From positions 1 to 33,770 of the forward strand of contig BRYA01000116.1 in NCBI GenBank assembly GCA_030267965.1: a stretch of DNA of 33,770 nt, given 5' to 3'. Below the pieces are notes generated by a model. It saw only the letters and a list, made by a program, of their open reading frames with translations, ran no database searches and was not told where the DNA came from. The position numbers and the translations under genes are program-made. Source of the stretch: Triparma columacea. Lineage: Eukaryota > Sar > Bolidophyceae > Parmales > Triparmaceae. The first letter of the stretch is position 1. Each line of letters begins with the position of its first letter. This document shows positions 19,624 to 29,700 of this stretch, in pieces.

Positions 19624-22076
19624 ATGGCAATGTCCCTATCGTCAGGAGGTGGTGGACTCTCTGGTGGAGGCCTATCCACCGCCGCCATGGCCTACCAGGC
19701 CCCAGGTGGAGGTCACAGTATGCCCAATGCCCAGTCCAACCCCGGAGTGAACATGATGAGGAGCACGAACATCGCCGAGGGCAAGGAGAACACCGTCAAC
19801 AAGCTGACCCCTGAGGAGCTTGAGAGAATGTGCGCGCCTGTGGTAGCGCTGGACTTCAAGAAGTTGGACGGCGGGGAGTGCCGGGTGGACATTGCCTACA
19901 GCGCCCCTCCGAGCGACAACCCGGTTCGCATCGTTCCCATTCTCGGAGGGTTTTCCGGGAGTTTGCGCCTTAAGGGCACGGTGGAGAGTTATAAGGCCCT
20001 CCGCAAGTTTGATAAAAAGGGCTACAACATTAGGGGCTGCTATGAGAAGTGTGTGATGTCAGAGAAGGAAAAGGGGGGAATCAACGTCGGGGGGTACTGC
20101 GATATTGTCAAGGGGGAAAAGACGGGAGGAGGGGTGGAGTACCTAGGGGACGGGACGGTGAATGTCGAGCTTAGCTCAGAGTGGGAGGTGAGAACGGGAC
20201 AAATATGTAATAACTGCGATCCTTTCCACGATCCGTTCCACGCTTCGTCCTTACCCACTACCCTCCCACTCCCAGGCCGTCAACGTGAAAACAACTACCC
20301 TTCTCTCCCTCTACATCCACCACATCGTTCTCTCTGTCCTCCCACCCTCCCTCTCCGCCTACTCCCCCATCATCTCCATCTGCACCCCCTCCTCCATGGG
20401 CGATTTCGAGCGCACCTGCCTAACTTCCGCCCTCTCCTACACCGACGCCCTCGACAGCGCGGCCAAGGGAGTAAGGAGCATCAAGAAGAAAGAGCGGGAG
20501 GGGCTTGCCGGCGTCTACACACTCACGCCGGGGGCGGTGGGGGCGGTGGTGGGTTGCATACACCTGGGAAAAGGGTTAGACGGCGTCAACGGATTCATAC
20601 AGAACGCAGTGAGGTGAGAAAAGAGAAAACTAGGAAATCGCTTGTTGCGAAACGACACTTTCCTTGACTTGTCCATACTAACGCTTCGCCTCTTGCTGCC
20701 TTAGGAGGAGCGCTATGAAGAACAACGGGGTTCAGGAAACCAAGGTCCCACCTTGCGTGAAGGAAGGGGAAGTGCCTATTTTCATCGTTGTTCAGTCGAC
20801 TGGGGGCAAAATTGAGGTCGCTGGGGTCACGTGCGAGGAGCTTCAGGCCATGGGGAAGACAAAGGCTGGCCAGCCTGTGCCTGCGTTCAACACCGTCAAG
20901 GTCATCGCGCGCTCGAACTGCGACTCTAAGGAGTCGCTCGGGACGTCAATCGGGGAGGTGTGGGACAGGGTTCAGCGCATCTACGAGAACCGCGGCGTCG
21001 CCGGCTTCCTAGATAACATGGGCCTTTCTGCCGATGGTATCAAGAAGGCTGTGGGAGAGGGCGTGTGGTCCGAAATGAAGGAGTTCGGGAAGGATCCTTT
21101 CGTCGTGGGGATACCTGACGAGGCTCCCGCCGTCGGGGTGTGCCTTGTGGCGAACTCGGGGGGGGAGGGCAGGGTCAATATCGGTCGGAGCAAGATGATG
21201 AGGGCGGGGGACGTTGTGGGCAGGGAGGTGGGGCTAAGGCTCACGTGCAAGGGCAAGACGGAGGTGAAGCGCATCCTCGAGGTGGGGAGATACATGCCAG
21301 CGCGACACGAGGTGGAGTTTACCGCGTCGGCAACGGCGTACTGGTTCGAGAAGGGGTCGGAAGCGTATGGGGAGGCTGATGAGGAGGGGATGAAGGAGTA
21401 CGAAGGGAGGAAGAACATGACAGAAAGAAGAGAGATCAGCGAGAACCTGAAGGTCGAGATCGTGCAGAGGGAGCCGGGGCGCGACGGGGCTTGGACCCCC
21501 CTTCCCATGGTCGAGGATGACGGGAAGCTCGACTACAGACCCTTCCGACCCCTTGTTTTCAGGAACGTCTCCTCCCCGGACGTCGTCAAGGTGTGCCCGT
21601 GCGCAACGTTCTCCTTATCCATGGATTCGGCGGGCATTCTAGGCACCAAGCTTACCCGGTCCACCCTCGAGATTGAGGAGGACGTCAAGGCGGAGGAGGG
21701 AGGGAGAAGAACATGGTACTGGATCATGGCGGTCGCAATCCTCCTCGCCGTCGGTATATCATGGCGCTCCTACCACGTAACGGTGGTGTTTGACCGTCGG
21801 GTCACGAAACTTCACACGTTCTATAAGTACGTGAACAAGACCATCAACCCCATCAATGAGGCGAGGTACATTGTCTATGAGTACAACGATGACATCGAGA
21901 AGCTCTGGGAGAAGCTAGAGAAGAAGTATAAGATCCCGGTAGGAGAGCCCAGCGAGTACTTAGAGATCATCGAGGAGAGAGAGAGGATCAAGGAGGAGGA
22001 GAGACTGGAGGAGGAGAGGAAGGTGGAGGAGGAGAAGGAGCGGATGGAGAAGGAGGGAGAGAGGGAAGAACTTTAA
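19624..22076 (+). CDS. Unrecognised single-span membrane protein with C-terminal coiled coil (757 aa, 3 exons)
   Basis: Exons are 19624-20187, 20276-20613 and 20705-22076, each junction GT-AG and in phase. The first 45 residues are Gly/Ser/Met-rich, followed by a soluble, probably beta-rich region; exon 2 adds a moderately hydrophobic stretch (TTTLLSLYIHHIVLSVL). Exon 3 codes a large soluble part with several Cys and a strong single membrane span at about 637-657 (WYWIMAVAILLAVGISW). After it come about 100 residues, beginning SYHVTVVFDRRVTK and ending in a Glu/Lys/Arg coiled coil. There is no N-terminal signal peptide, so orientation is open. I cannot assign a family. Codon use is GC-rich like its neighbours. 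The start was chosen as the first Met after the pyrimidine-rich leader; an in-frame open stretch continues upstream. Confidence 0.75.
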
Positions 22077-22208
22077 CGCGGGGGAGGGTGTAGGATGAGT
22101 GAGAGGGGTGGGGGGGGGTAGGGGGGGATAAGCGTCAAAGTTTGTCACTCAAGTTCATGCTGAATAATTTTTTACACTGAGAATGAGGGAAATCCAAGGC
22201 AAATTGCC

Positions 22209-22929
22209 ATGGTAAGTCGTCTCCTTCTCCCACAACAAGCACTCTTCGCCACTAACACGCCCGCCCACAGTCAGCAGTCGTTCGAGCTTGGGTAAAGTCC
22301 CCTACAGGGCCGGTGCGTACGGGACTACTGGATCAAAACTGTCACCCAAGTTCGTGGTGCTGTTTCGGGCTCCATCAATATTTGTTGTTTCCCAGCTTTC
22401 AAAGCAAGAGTCTCTCTTCTCTCGTGTATATATCTTTATCTTAAGCTTCTTCTGAGATAGTTTTAGTCGATGAAGTATCCCTCAATCACAATATTCATCC
22501 AAGTGACGACTCAACGAATGCTTGAGCACTGTGATTGCACCCACTATTCCCAAGATTGTGCTTCTGCAACAGCCCCAGACCCAGATATGACCCCCTATCT
22601 CATCACATTCCTTCCGCCTACCCCTCTCACCTTCACCCCTATCACCCCACCCAACCCCAACCTCGCCACTCCACCCACAGATGACGACCCATTTCTGGGG
22701 TCCCGTGGCAAACTGGGGTTTCGTCGGTGCCGCCCTCATGGACATGAACAAGCCTCGCGACATGATTTCCCCCAAAATGACCGGTGTGATGTGCGTATAC
22801 TCCATGCTGTTCATGCGCTTCTCCTGGATGGTACAGCCTAGGAATTACCTCCTCTTTGCTTGCCACTTTAGCAATGAGGCGGCTCAAATATATCAGCTTG
22901 GAAGGTGGGCGGGATTGACAAATGAATAG
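22209..22929 (+). CDS. MPC1: Mitochondrial pyruvate carrier subunit MPC1 (97 aa, 3 exons)
   Basis: MPC1 pairs with MPC2 in the inner mitochondrial membrane to import pyruvate. Exons are 22209-22211 (the ATG alone), 22271-22312 and 22681-22929. The joined protein starts [15 protein letters not shown] and continues [18 protein letters not shown], the family's N-terminal amphipathic helix and first membrane entry. It then has the family blocks [24 protein letters not shown] and [13 protein letters not shown]. Length is close to the usual 100-110. ATG followed by GTAAGT and a 59-base intron, then a 14-codon exon ending CCG followed by GTGCGT, keep phase 0 throughout. An alternative start at the Met of exon 3 (22681) would lose the conserved N-terminal helix, so I prefer the spliced form. 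Confidence 0.93.
22313..22680 (+). other. Long second intron of MPC1
   Basis: A 368-base intron, long for this window. It begins GTGCGTACGG and ends in a pyrimidine-rich CCACCCACAG acceptor. No other gene or repeat is seen in it. Confidence 0.8.
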
Positions 22930-23118
22930 GGTTGGCGCTCATTGAACGTTTAGGGTAGGATTTGGAAGGGGTTGAAACCAACCCAAGCCTATAATTAAAG
23001 CCGACACACACAAAATTGTTTCCATTCATCAAATGCACATTTGTTTGTTTCCTGTTTACTCTATAAGCTAAAAAGATAATCGTCTAGATATAGGATATGG
23101 TTACTATACTTCATATCC

Positions 23119-23373
23119 TCACTTATGTCCAGCCCCCCCCACCCCAAATTTTTCAAAGTTCCCAATAACCCCCTTTACGAGTTCGTCCGCGACTTCTCTG
23201 ACCTTGGCCTTGTATTCTCTTTTCTCTTCACGCCTCGGCGGCTTCGGTTCGAACTTCCCGGCTCCAGAATTCTCCTCCTCCTCCATATCATGACTGTTGT
23301 TCAACTGCTCGTCCAACATCAGCGCGGAGTCCAGCTTTTTACGGGGGGTCGACTTCTCCCCAGGCGATGCCAT
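23119..23373 (-). CDS. Possible small charged protein (84 aa)
   Basis: An open frame of 84 residues, rich in Lys, Glu and Arg, running MASPGEKSTPRKKLDSALML, then an acidic MEEEEN stretch and a helix-prone basic region EKREYKAKVREVADELVKG. There is no signal peptide, membrane span or recognised domain. It sits between the convergent end of MPC1 and the divergent start of the PLC-like gene, a slot of about 720 bases that would otherwise be empty. The protein-like composition and a clean ATG favour a real gene, but no family supports it and a chance frame is possible. Confidence 0.42.
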   Translation of the reverse strand: MASPGEKSTPRKKLDSALMLDEQLNNSHDMEEEENSGAGKFEPKPPRREEKREYKAKVREVADELVKGVIGNFEKFGVGGAGHK

Positions 23374-23649
23374 CCCTTTTCAAAGGAGTAGAGTCAAAGA
23401 AGCGAAATCTATTGGGTTTCCTCAGCTGATCGGTTTATACGCAAGTTTTCTTGGTAAAGATTTTCACTCTTCCCTGCGGTTGAATGGCTTCTAAAGGCAA
23501 GCGTTACTCGATAACTGCAGCTGTCTCCAAAAAGTCGTACTCCTGCGTTTTCCCCACACCCCTTGCTTACAACTGATTTTTGGCTCCTGATCACTGAACA
23601 CTCCTGTTGTCCGAATGTTGACTCCTGTTAAAACCCTTTAACTTTTTTC

Positions 23650-25546
23650 ATGCTGCCGCTGGTTTTCCTCTTCCTCCTAATAATTTCCGCCGCGTCTGTT
23701 GAACAGAAGCGCATTTCCCGAGATAAATCCGTATCGAGGCTGCATGAATGGCGTAAGTACAAAGTTGGCGATGAGAAGTGCAAAAGACATCACTAGAATC
23801 TCACCCTACCATCCTCCCTTAACATCCCCTGCCCCCCCCCCCGACCCTAACTTATTCCTATGTCCTCCCTCCTCCGGATCCTCAGCAATGATCTTTGCCC
23901 ATGACGCCGGCACCGGTCTGATGACCCTAGACAAGCCAGAATCCATCTTTGTAAATGCCGCCGCACAGACTCAGGTCGGTTCCCTCGTTGACCTCGCCAA
24001 CTGCGGTGCTCGAGCCTTTGATATTAGACCCTGGCTGTTGGAAGACGGCTCCCTCGTAACGCACCATGGAGGCTACCTTTGTGAAGAGAAGCTGGAGAAG
24101 GAACTCAAGAACTTGATTGAGTGGAATGCAAAGCACCCGCAAGAGGTGAGGAGCGATGTTACGTTGAACTGCGACGCCGTGACAAGGCCCCATACCTCGG
24201 ACCCAGTCCAACCCCCCAAATTACCCCAACCTCCACCCTCCTCTTCCCCAGTTTGTGCTCATCAAGTGGTCCCACTGCGATGGAGAACCCGATTGCCAAA
24301 CTGCTTTCAAAAAGTTGGCGGCCAAACTAGACCTCGAGATTGCAACTCCCAAAGAACTGTTGGAGATAGTTACCCAGCCTGATGAAAACGGTGTCAGCCA
24401 AACCAAGCAGACTTCTATCACGCTCTTGAAGGCTCAGATACTTGCCGGCGGGGAAGGTATCCCACTGGTGATTCCACAAAGTGCCGTAGCGAGCAACTGG
24501 AGCCCGGATGAGGGTTGGTGCTACAAGTTTACCTCTCTCGAGGATCTCTTTGACGTGGACTTCACTGAGATGCTTCTCGGTGATCCTGAAGTCGGCGACT
24601 CCCCCAGCAGCAACCCTTATGAAGGTAGTTTGAAAGTCTTAAAGGGGATTTCAGAGGACATTCTCGACACTATCGGCAAGGTTGAGGCTATTGCGATCAA
24701 CTGCTACATCCAGCCGGGCCTGTCCAACCGCCGAACGGAGCAGATGATGAAGTGGAATGAAATGGTCAATAATCGAGATCAATCGGTGGCTAATGGTGAG
24801 ACGAAACGGAGGAGCACGGTGAATTGCGCAATGCTTACCCCTTCTGGTCGTCGCCTCGCTTCTCTTGGCTTCAATCCTCCCACTCCTGTAGGTACAGCCT
24901 TCTGGAAGGCAGACGGCCACTGGCAGTACAGCACCGAGGCAATAGTGCTCATGTTCATGCACGGGTCGAATTTACTTTGGGACACCATGAGGTCATACCA
25001 GAACGAATATATTGCTGAGTTCATCAAAAAGGGAGGGGCGAGCGAGGGATTGAACTTGATCGGTATGGACCACGTTTGCGAGGGTGGCGACCAGGTCTAC
25101 AAGGCGATCGACGAAACACTCTTCGAGCAGGAGAGCATGACCGAGTGGGCCGAAACCTACTTTGCTGGTTACATGAGTGGCCTAATGGAAGGCGAGGTGA
25201 GAATGGGGCGCAGGGGGGGGCGCAGGGTTCGAAACAACAAAGCAGCTGGTGGGGGGGCGCAGTGTTCGAAACAACAAAGCAGCTGGTGACGACGTCAACC
25301 GCATCCAACATCCAATATCCACTAACCCAACACACTCGCCGCTCGTCACAGGTCGTATACACTGTCCCAACGGGCTTTGTTGCCTTCCTTGCTTTCACTT
25401 GCGCCTGCTTCTGCTGCAAGAAGAGGTGCAATGAGAATTCCAAGATGCTCAACGAATGGGAGAGTGATGCCGACTGGGAGAGTGGTGCGGATATGATGGA
25501 AATGAGGGATCAGAAGAGGAGGGGGGGGGGGAAGAACTTTGTCTAA
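23650..25546 (+). CDS. Secreted/type I membrane PI-PLC-like phosphodiesterase (500 aa, 4 exons)
   Basis: Exons are 23650-23752, 23886-24145, 24252-25196 and 25352-25546, all in phase. A signal peptide (MLPLVFLFLLIISAAS) opens the protein. Residues about 37-100 match the start of the PLC-like TIM-barrel fold: IFAHDAGTG with a candidate catalytic His at 40, the Gln-rich TQVGSLVDL stretch, GARAFDIRPW at about 75-84, and a second His in LVTHHGG (about 94-95). Known members cleave phosphatidylinositol or related phosphodiesters and are often secreted. A membrane span (GFVAFLAFTCACFCC, about 444-458) and a cytosolic Cys/Lys segment with a Glu/Asp/Trp-rich tail end the chain. No C2, PH or EF-hand domain of classical eukaryotic PLC is present, so this is the bacterial-like class. 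Substrate is unknown. Its stop is only 36 bases from that of the convergent kinesin gene. Confidence 0.87.
25221..25287. repeat. Direct repeat pair in intron 3 of the PLC-like gene
   Basis: Two 30-base copies (25221-25250 and 25258-25287), differing at one base, each containing GTTCGAAACAACAAAGCAGC, are separated by a short G-run with a period of 37. They lie just after the donor of intron 3 and look like a recent tandem duplication mediated by the G-rich GGCGCAGG sequence. Confidence 0.9.
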
Positions 25547-25582
25547 TCTTTAGTGTAACTTTTTTATTGAACAACACGTCAA

Positions 25583-28500
25583 TTACATGACACTGCATAC
25601 CTTGCTCCCCTTCAGTTTATTCATCTCTTCGATCATCTTCGCCTTCTCCTCCTCGAGCCCTTTGAGTTTCATCTCCATCTCCTTCCCATTCTTATCTATC
25701 TCCCTCTGCTTCTTCTCCAGCTCCTTCAACAGAGAGTCTCTCTTATCTTTCTCCTTTTTGCTCAACTCTTTCTGCATCTTCAGCTCGTGCCTACTGTCCT
25801 CGAGCTGCTCGTTCAAAAATGCGACGTCCAATTCGTCGTCGTCGATTGCCCCCCCCCCCGCCAACGCCTCCACCTGGATTTCTTCATCCAATGCAATTAT
25901 ATCCCCATACTCTGCCTCTCCGCTCACCTCCTTCTCCTCCACCTTGCTATCAGGGGCACCCCACACCTCCACTTCTAGCGCGTTGTGCGACAAATAGTCT
26001 ATGAAATCCTCCGTAATAACTTGTCTGATCCCAAAGGTCTCGTTAAACCAGGGGTTCACGGTCCTTGTTTGACAGCGCGTTGTCGCGTAGGGGACAGTGG
26101 ACAGGAAGAAGGGGAAGGATACAAAGACCTGATTGCATGTCCTCCTGGGAAGTCCCTTGGCGGTCTTAACATTTATGGCCACATTCATGGTTTCTCCAAC
26201 ATGATCTGAGATGCGGAACTCCTCTGAAGTAAAATCGATCTCCCCCTCTTCCTCAATTTGCCTGGTGTCCGTGTCCATGGTCGCAGTAACCTCCAACTCC
26301 AACTCTCCCACTAGCGCCCCCTTGAAGTTAATGATTGTGATCGACTCGTGAATCTCAACGAGGTAACTCAGACTGTCGAGAAAGCAGTACCCTACTCCGA
26401 TCAAGGCGTCGGTCGGAGGTTCATAGAAAGGGTCTTTCGCGGCTGGGACGACCTTCTTCAGCTTCAACAGATCCTTGTTGCACCCGACGTACTCCTTGAA
26501 CATCCACCTCATGAGGCTCAGCCTGTTCTGGAACTTGTGGAGGTGCCAGAGCTCCTGTGGCATCTCCCCGTTGGTGTAGGTAACCTTGACCCAGAACTCC
26601 CCCGGTAACTTCTCCAGTTCAGGGATGTTAAGCTTGTACAGATTAAGCATCGTAACAGGCGCGTAGATGTCAGCGACGCTACTCCCCTCCGTGACAACAC
26701 TGTCTCCTCCGTCTATTCCCATGGCCTTTTCCTTCGACGGTCCCCCTACAGCCACCAGCGTGAGCTCAAAGTTCATGAACTTCTCGAGCTCCTCGCTGAT
26801 CTCGTTCGCCTCTCTCATCGCCCACACGTACGCCGCACACATGCCCTGGCAGGTCTTATCATGCTTTATCTTCCAGTCATCTATGTCTACCAGGGCATCC
26901 TCACACGCATTGATCTGCTGTTTCGTTCCCTCAACGTCCACTTCGTCTTCCCCCACCGCGCCAGAATTAACATTCTCTATTATCAAACTGCACCTCGCGG
27001 ATTCGGACATAAGCTTCTGTTTGACTGACTCCATCTGCTTCCAGTGCCTCTTTGATGTCCTCATGAGTGTGTCATAGACTTCTCCCCCCGTTTCGTTGGC
27101 AATATCTCTGAGTTTCGGGAGTTCGAGGTTCTGCCGTATCCTCTTAAGCAGCACCTCGTCCCCGCTGTCCAACTTGCTCTTGATCTCTTCCTTATTCCAC
27201 ACCACCCAAACGTGGCTGCATCCCACGTTGATGGTGTCCCCGTGGTGGAGCTCGCAGTCGAACTCCCCAACCCCGTTGACATTTACTTCGCCCTCGGCCT
27301 TGAGGGAAAGTCTGCCGTCGTTGTTGGTGATCTCCCCGTGGTTCGACAGGACCCCTGCAGATCCCAGGGGCATCGTTATCAGCGTCAGCGCGTCTGTGCG
27401 TCCGAGGGTTGCCTTCCCTGGCTCGATGATCCGCCTCACTTTCCCGTTCAAGAACTCGTCATCGGAGAGCGCGACGAGGTAAGGATACTTGACCTTCTCC
27501 TCCCTCTGCATACTGAAGCACCGCTTGCTCCTGAAAAAGTTGAGGCGGGACTCAGTCGTCTCCTTGGTTCTTTGAATTAGTTCCTTCAGGGATGTGGAGT
27601 AGTGGTCAAAAAGTTCCTTGAGCGCCTCGAGCTGTGAGATGACTTCGGGTGCGAACTCCTTGTAGGGATCGAACTCCTCTTTGTCTCTTCCCCCATTGTC
27701 GTCTTTCTTTTCTTCCTGCAACTGCTGCATGAATTTGGGTTTCTTCTTGCGTATCCCCAGCGCAATTTCCTCCTCCTCGACCCTGATCCTTTCCTCCTCC
27801 TTCTCCTCCGCCACCACCCTGATCCTCTCCCTCTCATTTTCCTCCAACTCCTCAATCTCCAGCTCGATTTCCCTCGCGATGTTCTTCGGCAGCCAAGAGC
27901 CCATATCCATCCCAGCAAAGCTTAGCGTCTCCCCGTCGGAGCCCCTCGACCCGCCCCTCCTGGCTACGATAGTTGACTTCTGAGTCCTCACCCCGTTCCC
28001 CTTTGACGCCCTCGCGCTTTCTACTCTCTCAAACTTTTCTATCCGTTCCTCGAGCGCACGATTGTAGGTCTGCAGGAAGTCAAACGCCTTCAAATATGTC
28101 CCATTCGCCGCGAACACATCGCTGCACGGCGAGAAGCACCCCACAACGACTGTGAGGTGCTCAGTCTGCAGCTGCTTAGGGTCCACCTGGCGAGAATTGG
28201 GTCACGAGGGTTAAAAAAATGAACGAAGTCTGTTTCCATTACTCCTCGGTCCCTCTCACCTTGGTTTCCTTGGTCTTTCCCCCAAGTGCCGCCCTAAGCA
28301 CGTAAGTGAGCTTGCTCTTTCTGTATCCAATATCGTACTCATCGTACACCAACTTTGCGAAGGCCCCCTTCAGCGTCTCGACCTCGTGTCCGATTAGGCT
28401 TGCCCTAGCGAGTCGGTCGCCTGTGTCGAAGTCCTTGGGGCAGATCTCAAAAGACGAGACCTCAACGAACGTAGTCTTGCCGCAGGAGGTGGGGCCGCCG

Positions 28501-29453
28501 CCGACCTCGTGCATGACCTGGACCTCGAATATTAGGTTAGAGGCGGAGGGATTCAACCTCTGTGATTCTAGGCAGGTGTAAGCGTGGTAGGCTGGAGGGG
28601 AGGGGAGGGGAGGGGGTTAATACATGCATATTAGCGCGTCATTTCTTAATGCCCCCAAATGCTTACCTACTGCCTGCTCGTAAAGCTCTATCAACATCTT
28701 TAAATTCTTGCACAGGTGCGCCTTGACCCCGTGCACAAACGTCCCCGCTGCCTTCGAATATTTTAACTCTGGCTTCGTGTCTTCCTTCTTCGCGCCTCCG
28801 AGCGGCAGCAGGTCCGTTATCTCCTCGCCGTATATTCTGTAGGCTCGAAAACTCAACGCAGGGTGACGGAGACCATCCTGCTTTGCCTTACCAAACACTG
28901 AAGAACAATAGCGCGGGAAGAGGCCGGCAGATGCCGAGGCAGGAAGGGTATCGTCGTCCTTTGATATTGGGAGGGGTGCGGAGTAGTTTGGGTTTGAAGA
29001 TGTTGCGGTATTAAAGGTTGGGGAAGAGTGGAACGTGTAACTCTGTGGGGGGAGGGAGGCGGAAGTTAGCTGAGAGTCCAACTAATCGACCTTTGTGGTG
29101 ACACCTGCGCCCCCTTCTCTTACCTTCCCTCCCTTGCTTGGTCCCATGACAATCACAGTGCTGTCAACGTTCCTGAAGCACCTCTCCACAACCGCCCCCA
29201 AGGCCTCCTCGTAAAATTCCTCCTGAGTCACGCTCGCGTCGTATACATTGTCAAAGTGGAATGTTCGGGTGTTGTCCCCGTCCCCAGGACCAACAGCAAC
29301 TGGACTGCTTCGGCCAGGAGCTGCAGTCTGGGAGGATTGGGGGGCAGAGAGGACTAAAGAGCCGGTATCTGTGTCATACCGGAGGGCGTCGGTTTTGTGG
29401 CCATGGGCTGACTCGTGGGGGAGAGGGGGTCGGAGCTTGATGTGAACCTCCAT
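25583..29453 (-). CDS. Kinesin-3-like motor protein with FHA domain and CaaX end (1,213 aa, 4 exons)
   Basis: Kinesin-3 motors carry vesicles along microtubules. Exons are 29453-29124, 29042-28667, 28591-28260 and 28186-25583. The motor occupies residues 1 to about 375: MEVHIKLRPP, FHFDNVYD, P-loop GPSKGGKS (104-111, formed across the first junction), YRIYGEEITDLL and YRKSKLT (325-331). Switch I is LNPSASN (248-254) instead of NxxSSRSH, and switch II is EVSSFE (279-284) instead of DLAGSE. An acidic coiled coil and an FHA domain (about 582-678, with GRTDA and SNHGEI) follow. Next are the kinesin-3 KIF1B-type block (FYEPPTDALIGVGYCF, about 930) and a C2/DUF3694-like stretch with NPWFNETF (about 1010-1090). 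A C-terminal coiled coil ends in CSVM, a classic farnesylation box. The family is clear. Catalytic competence is doubtful, so it may be a slow or non-hydrolysing, lipid-anchored adaptor. Confidence 0.92.
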
Positions 29454-29700
29454 TGTCTTTCGCCGTGGTTAACAGTAGGGTGAGGGGGGATGAGGGTATT
29501 GGGGTAAAGCTGGAGGGGCGGAGGGTTGAAGAGGGTAGGAGGAGGAGGGAGAGAGCCGGAAGGGGGGAACAAGAGGGTGAAGGTCGAGGTTTGGGTGAGG
29601 AGTTAGAGTTTTTGTCTCAACTAACCAAGAGCGGCTCCTTGATGAAAGAAATAAAATTCATCCTTATTCAGGTGGTGATTCCGAGCGCAAAACAAGGCGT
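29454..29700. other. Short spacer between two minus-strand genes
   Basis: About 247 bases between the kinesin start and the Sua5 stop. It must hold the kinesin promoter and the Sua5 3' UTR. It is G-rich on the plus strand (C-rich in the kinesin sense). No further gene is seen. Confidence 0.6.

Noticed and set aside
20981..21508. 175-residue minus-strand frame
   Set aside because: Antisense to exon 3 of the 757-residue gene; GC-rich codons open the opposite strand.
22470..22841. 123-residue plus-strand frame over the MPC1 intron and exon 3
   Set aside because: Out of frame with MPC1; the MPC1 family match decides the frame.
26667..27482. Plus-strand Ser/Leu-rich frames inside the kinesin gene
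   Set aside because: They are antisense to exon 4, whose FHA and KIF1B-type domains are clear.
28930..29130. Kinesin P-loop as degenerate (GPSKGGKV)
   Set aside because: The Val comes from reading into the intron; splicing 29124 to 29042 gives GPSKGGKS, a proper Walker A.
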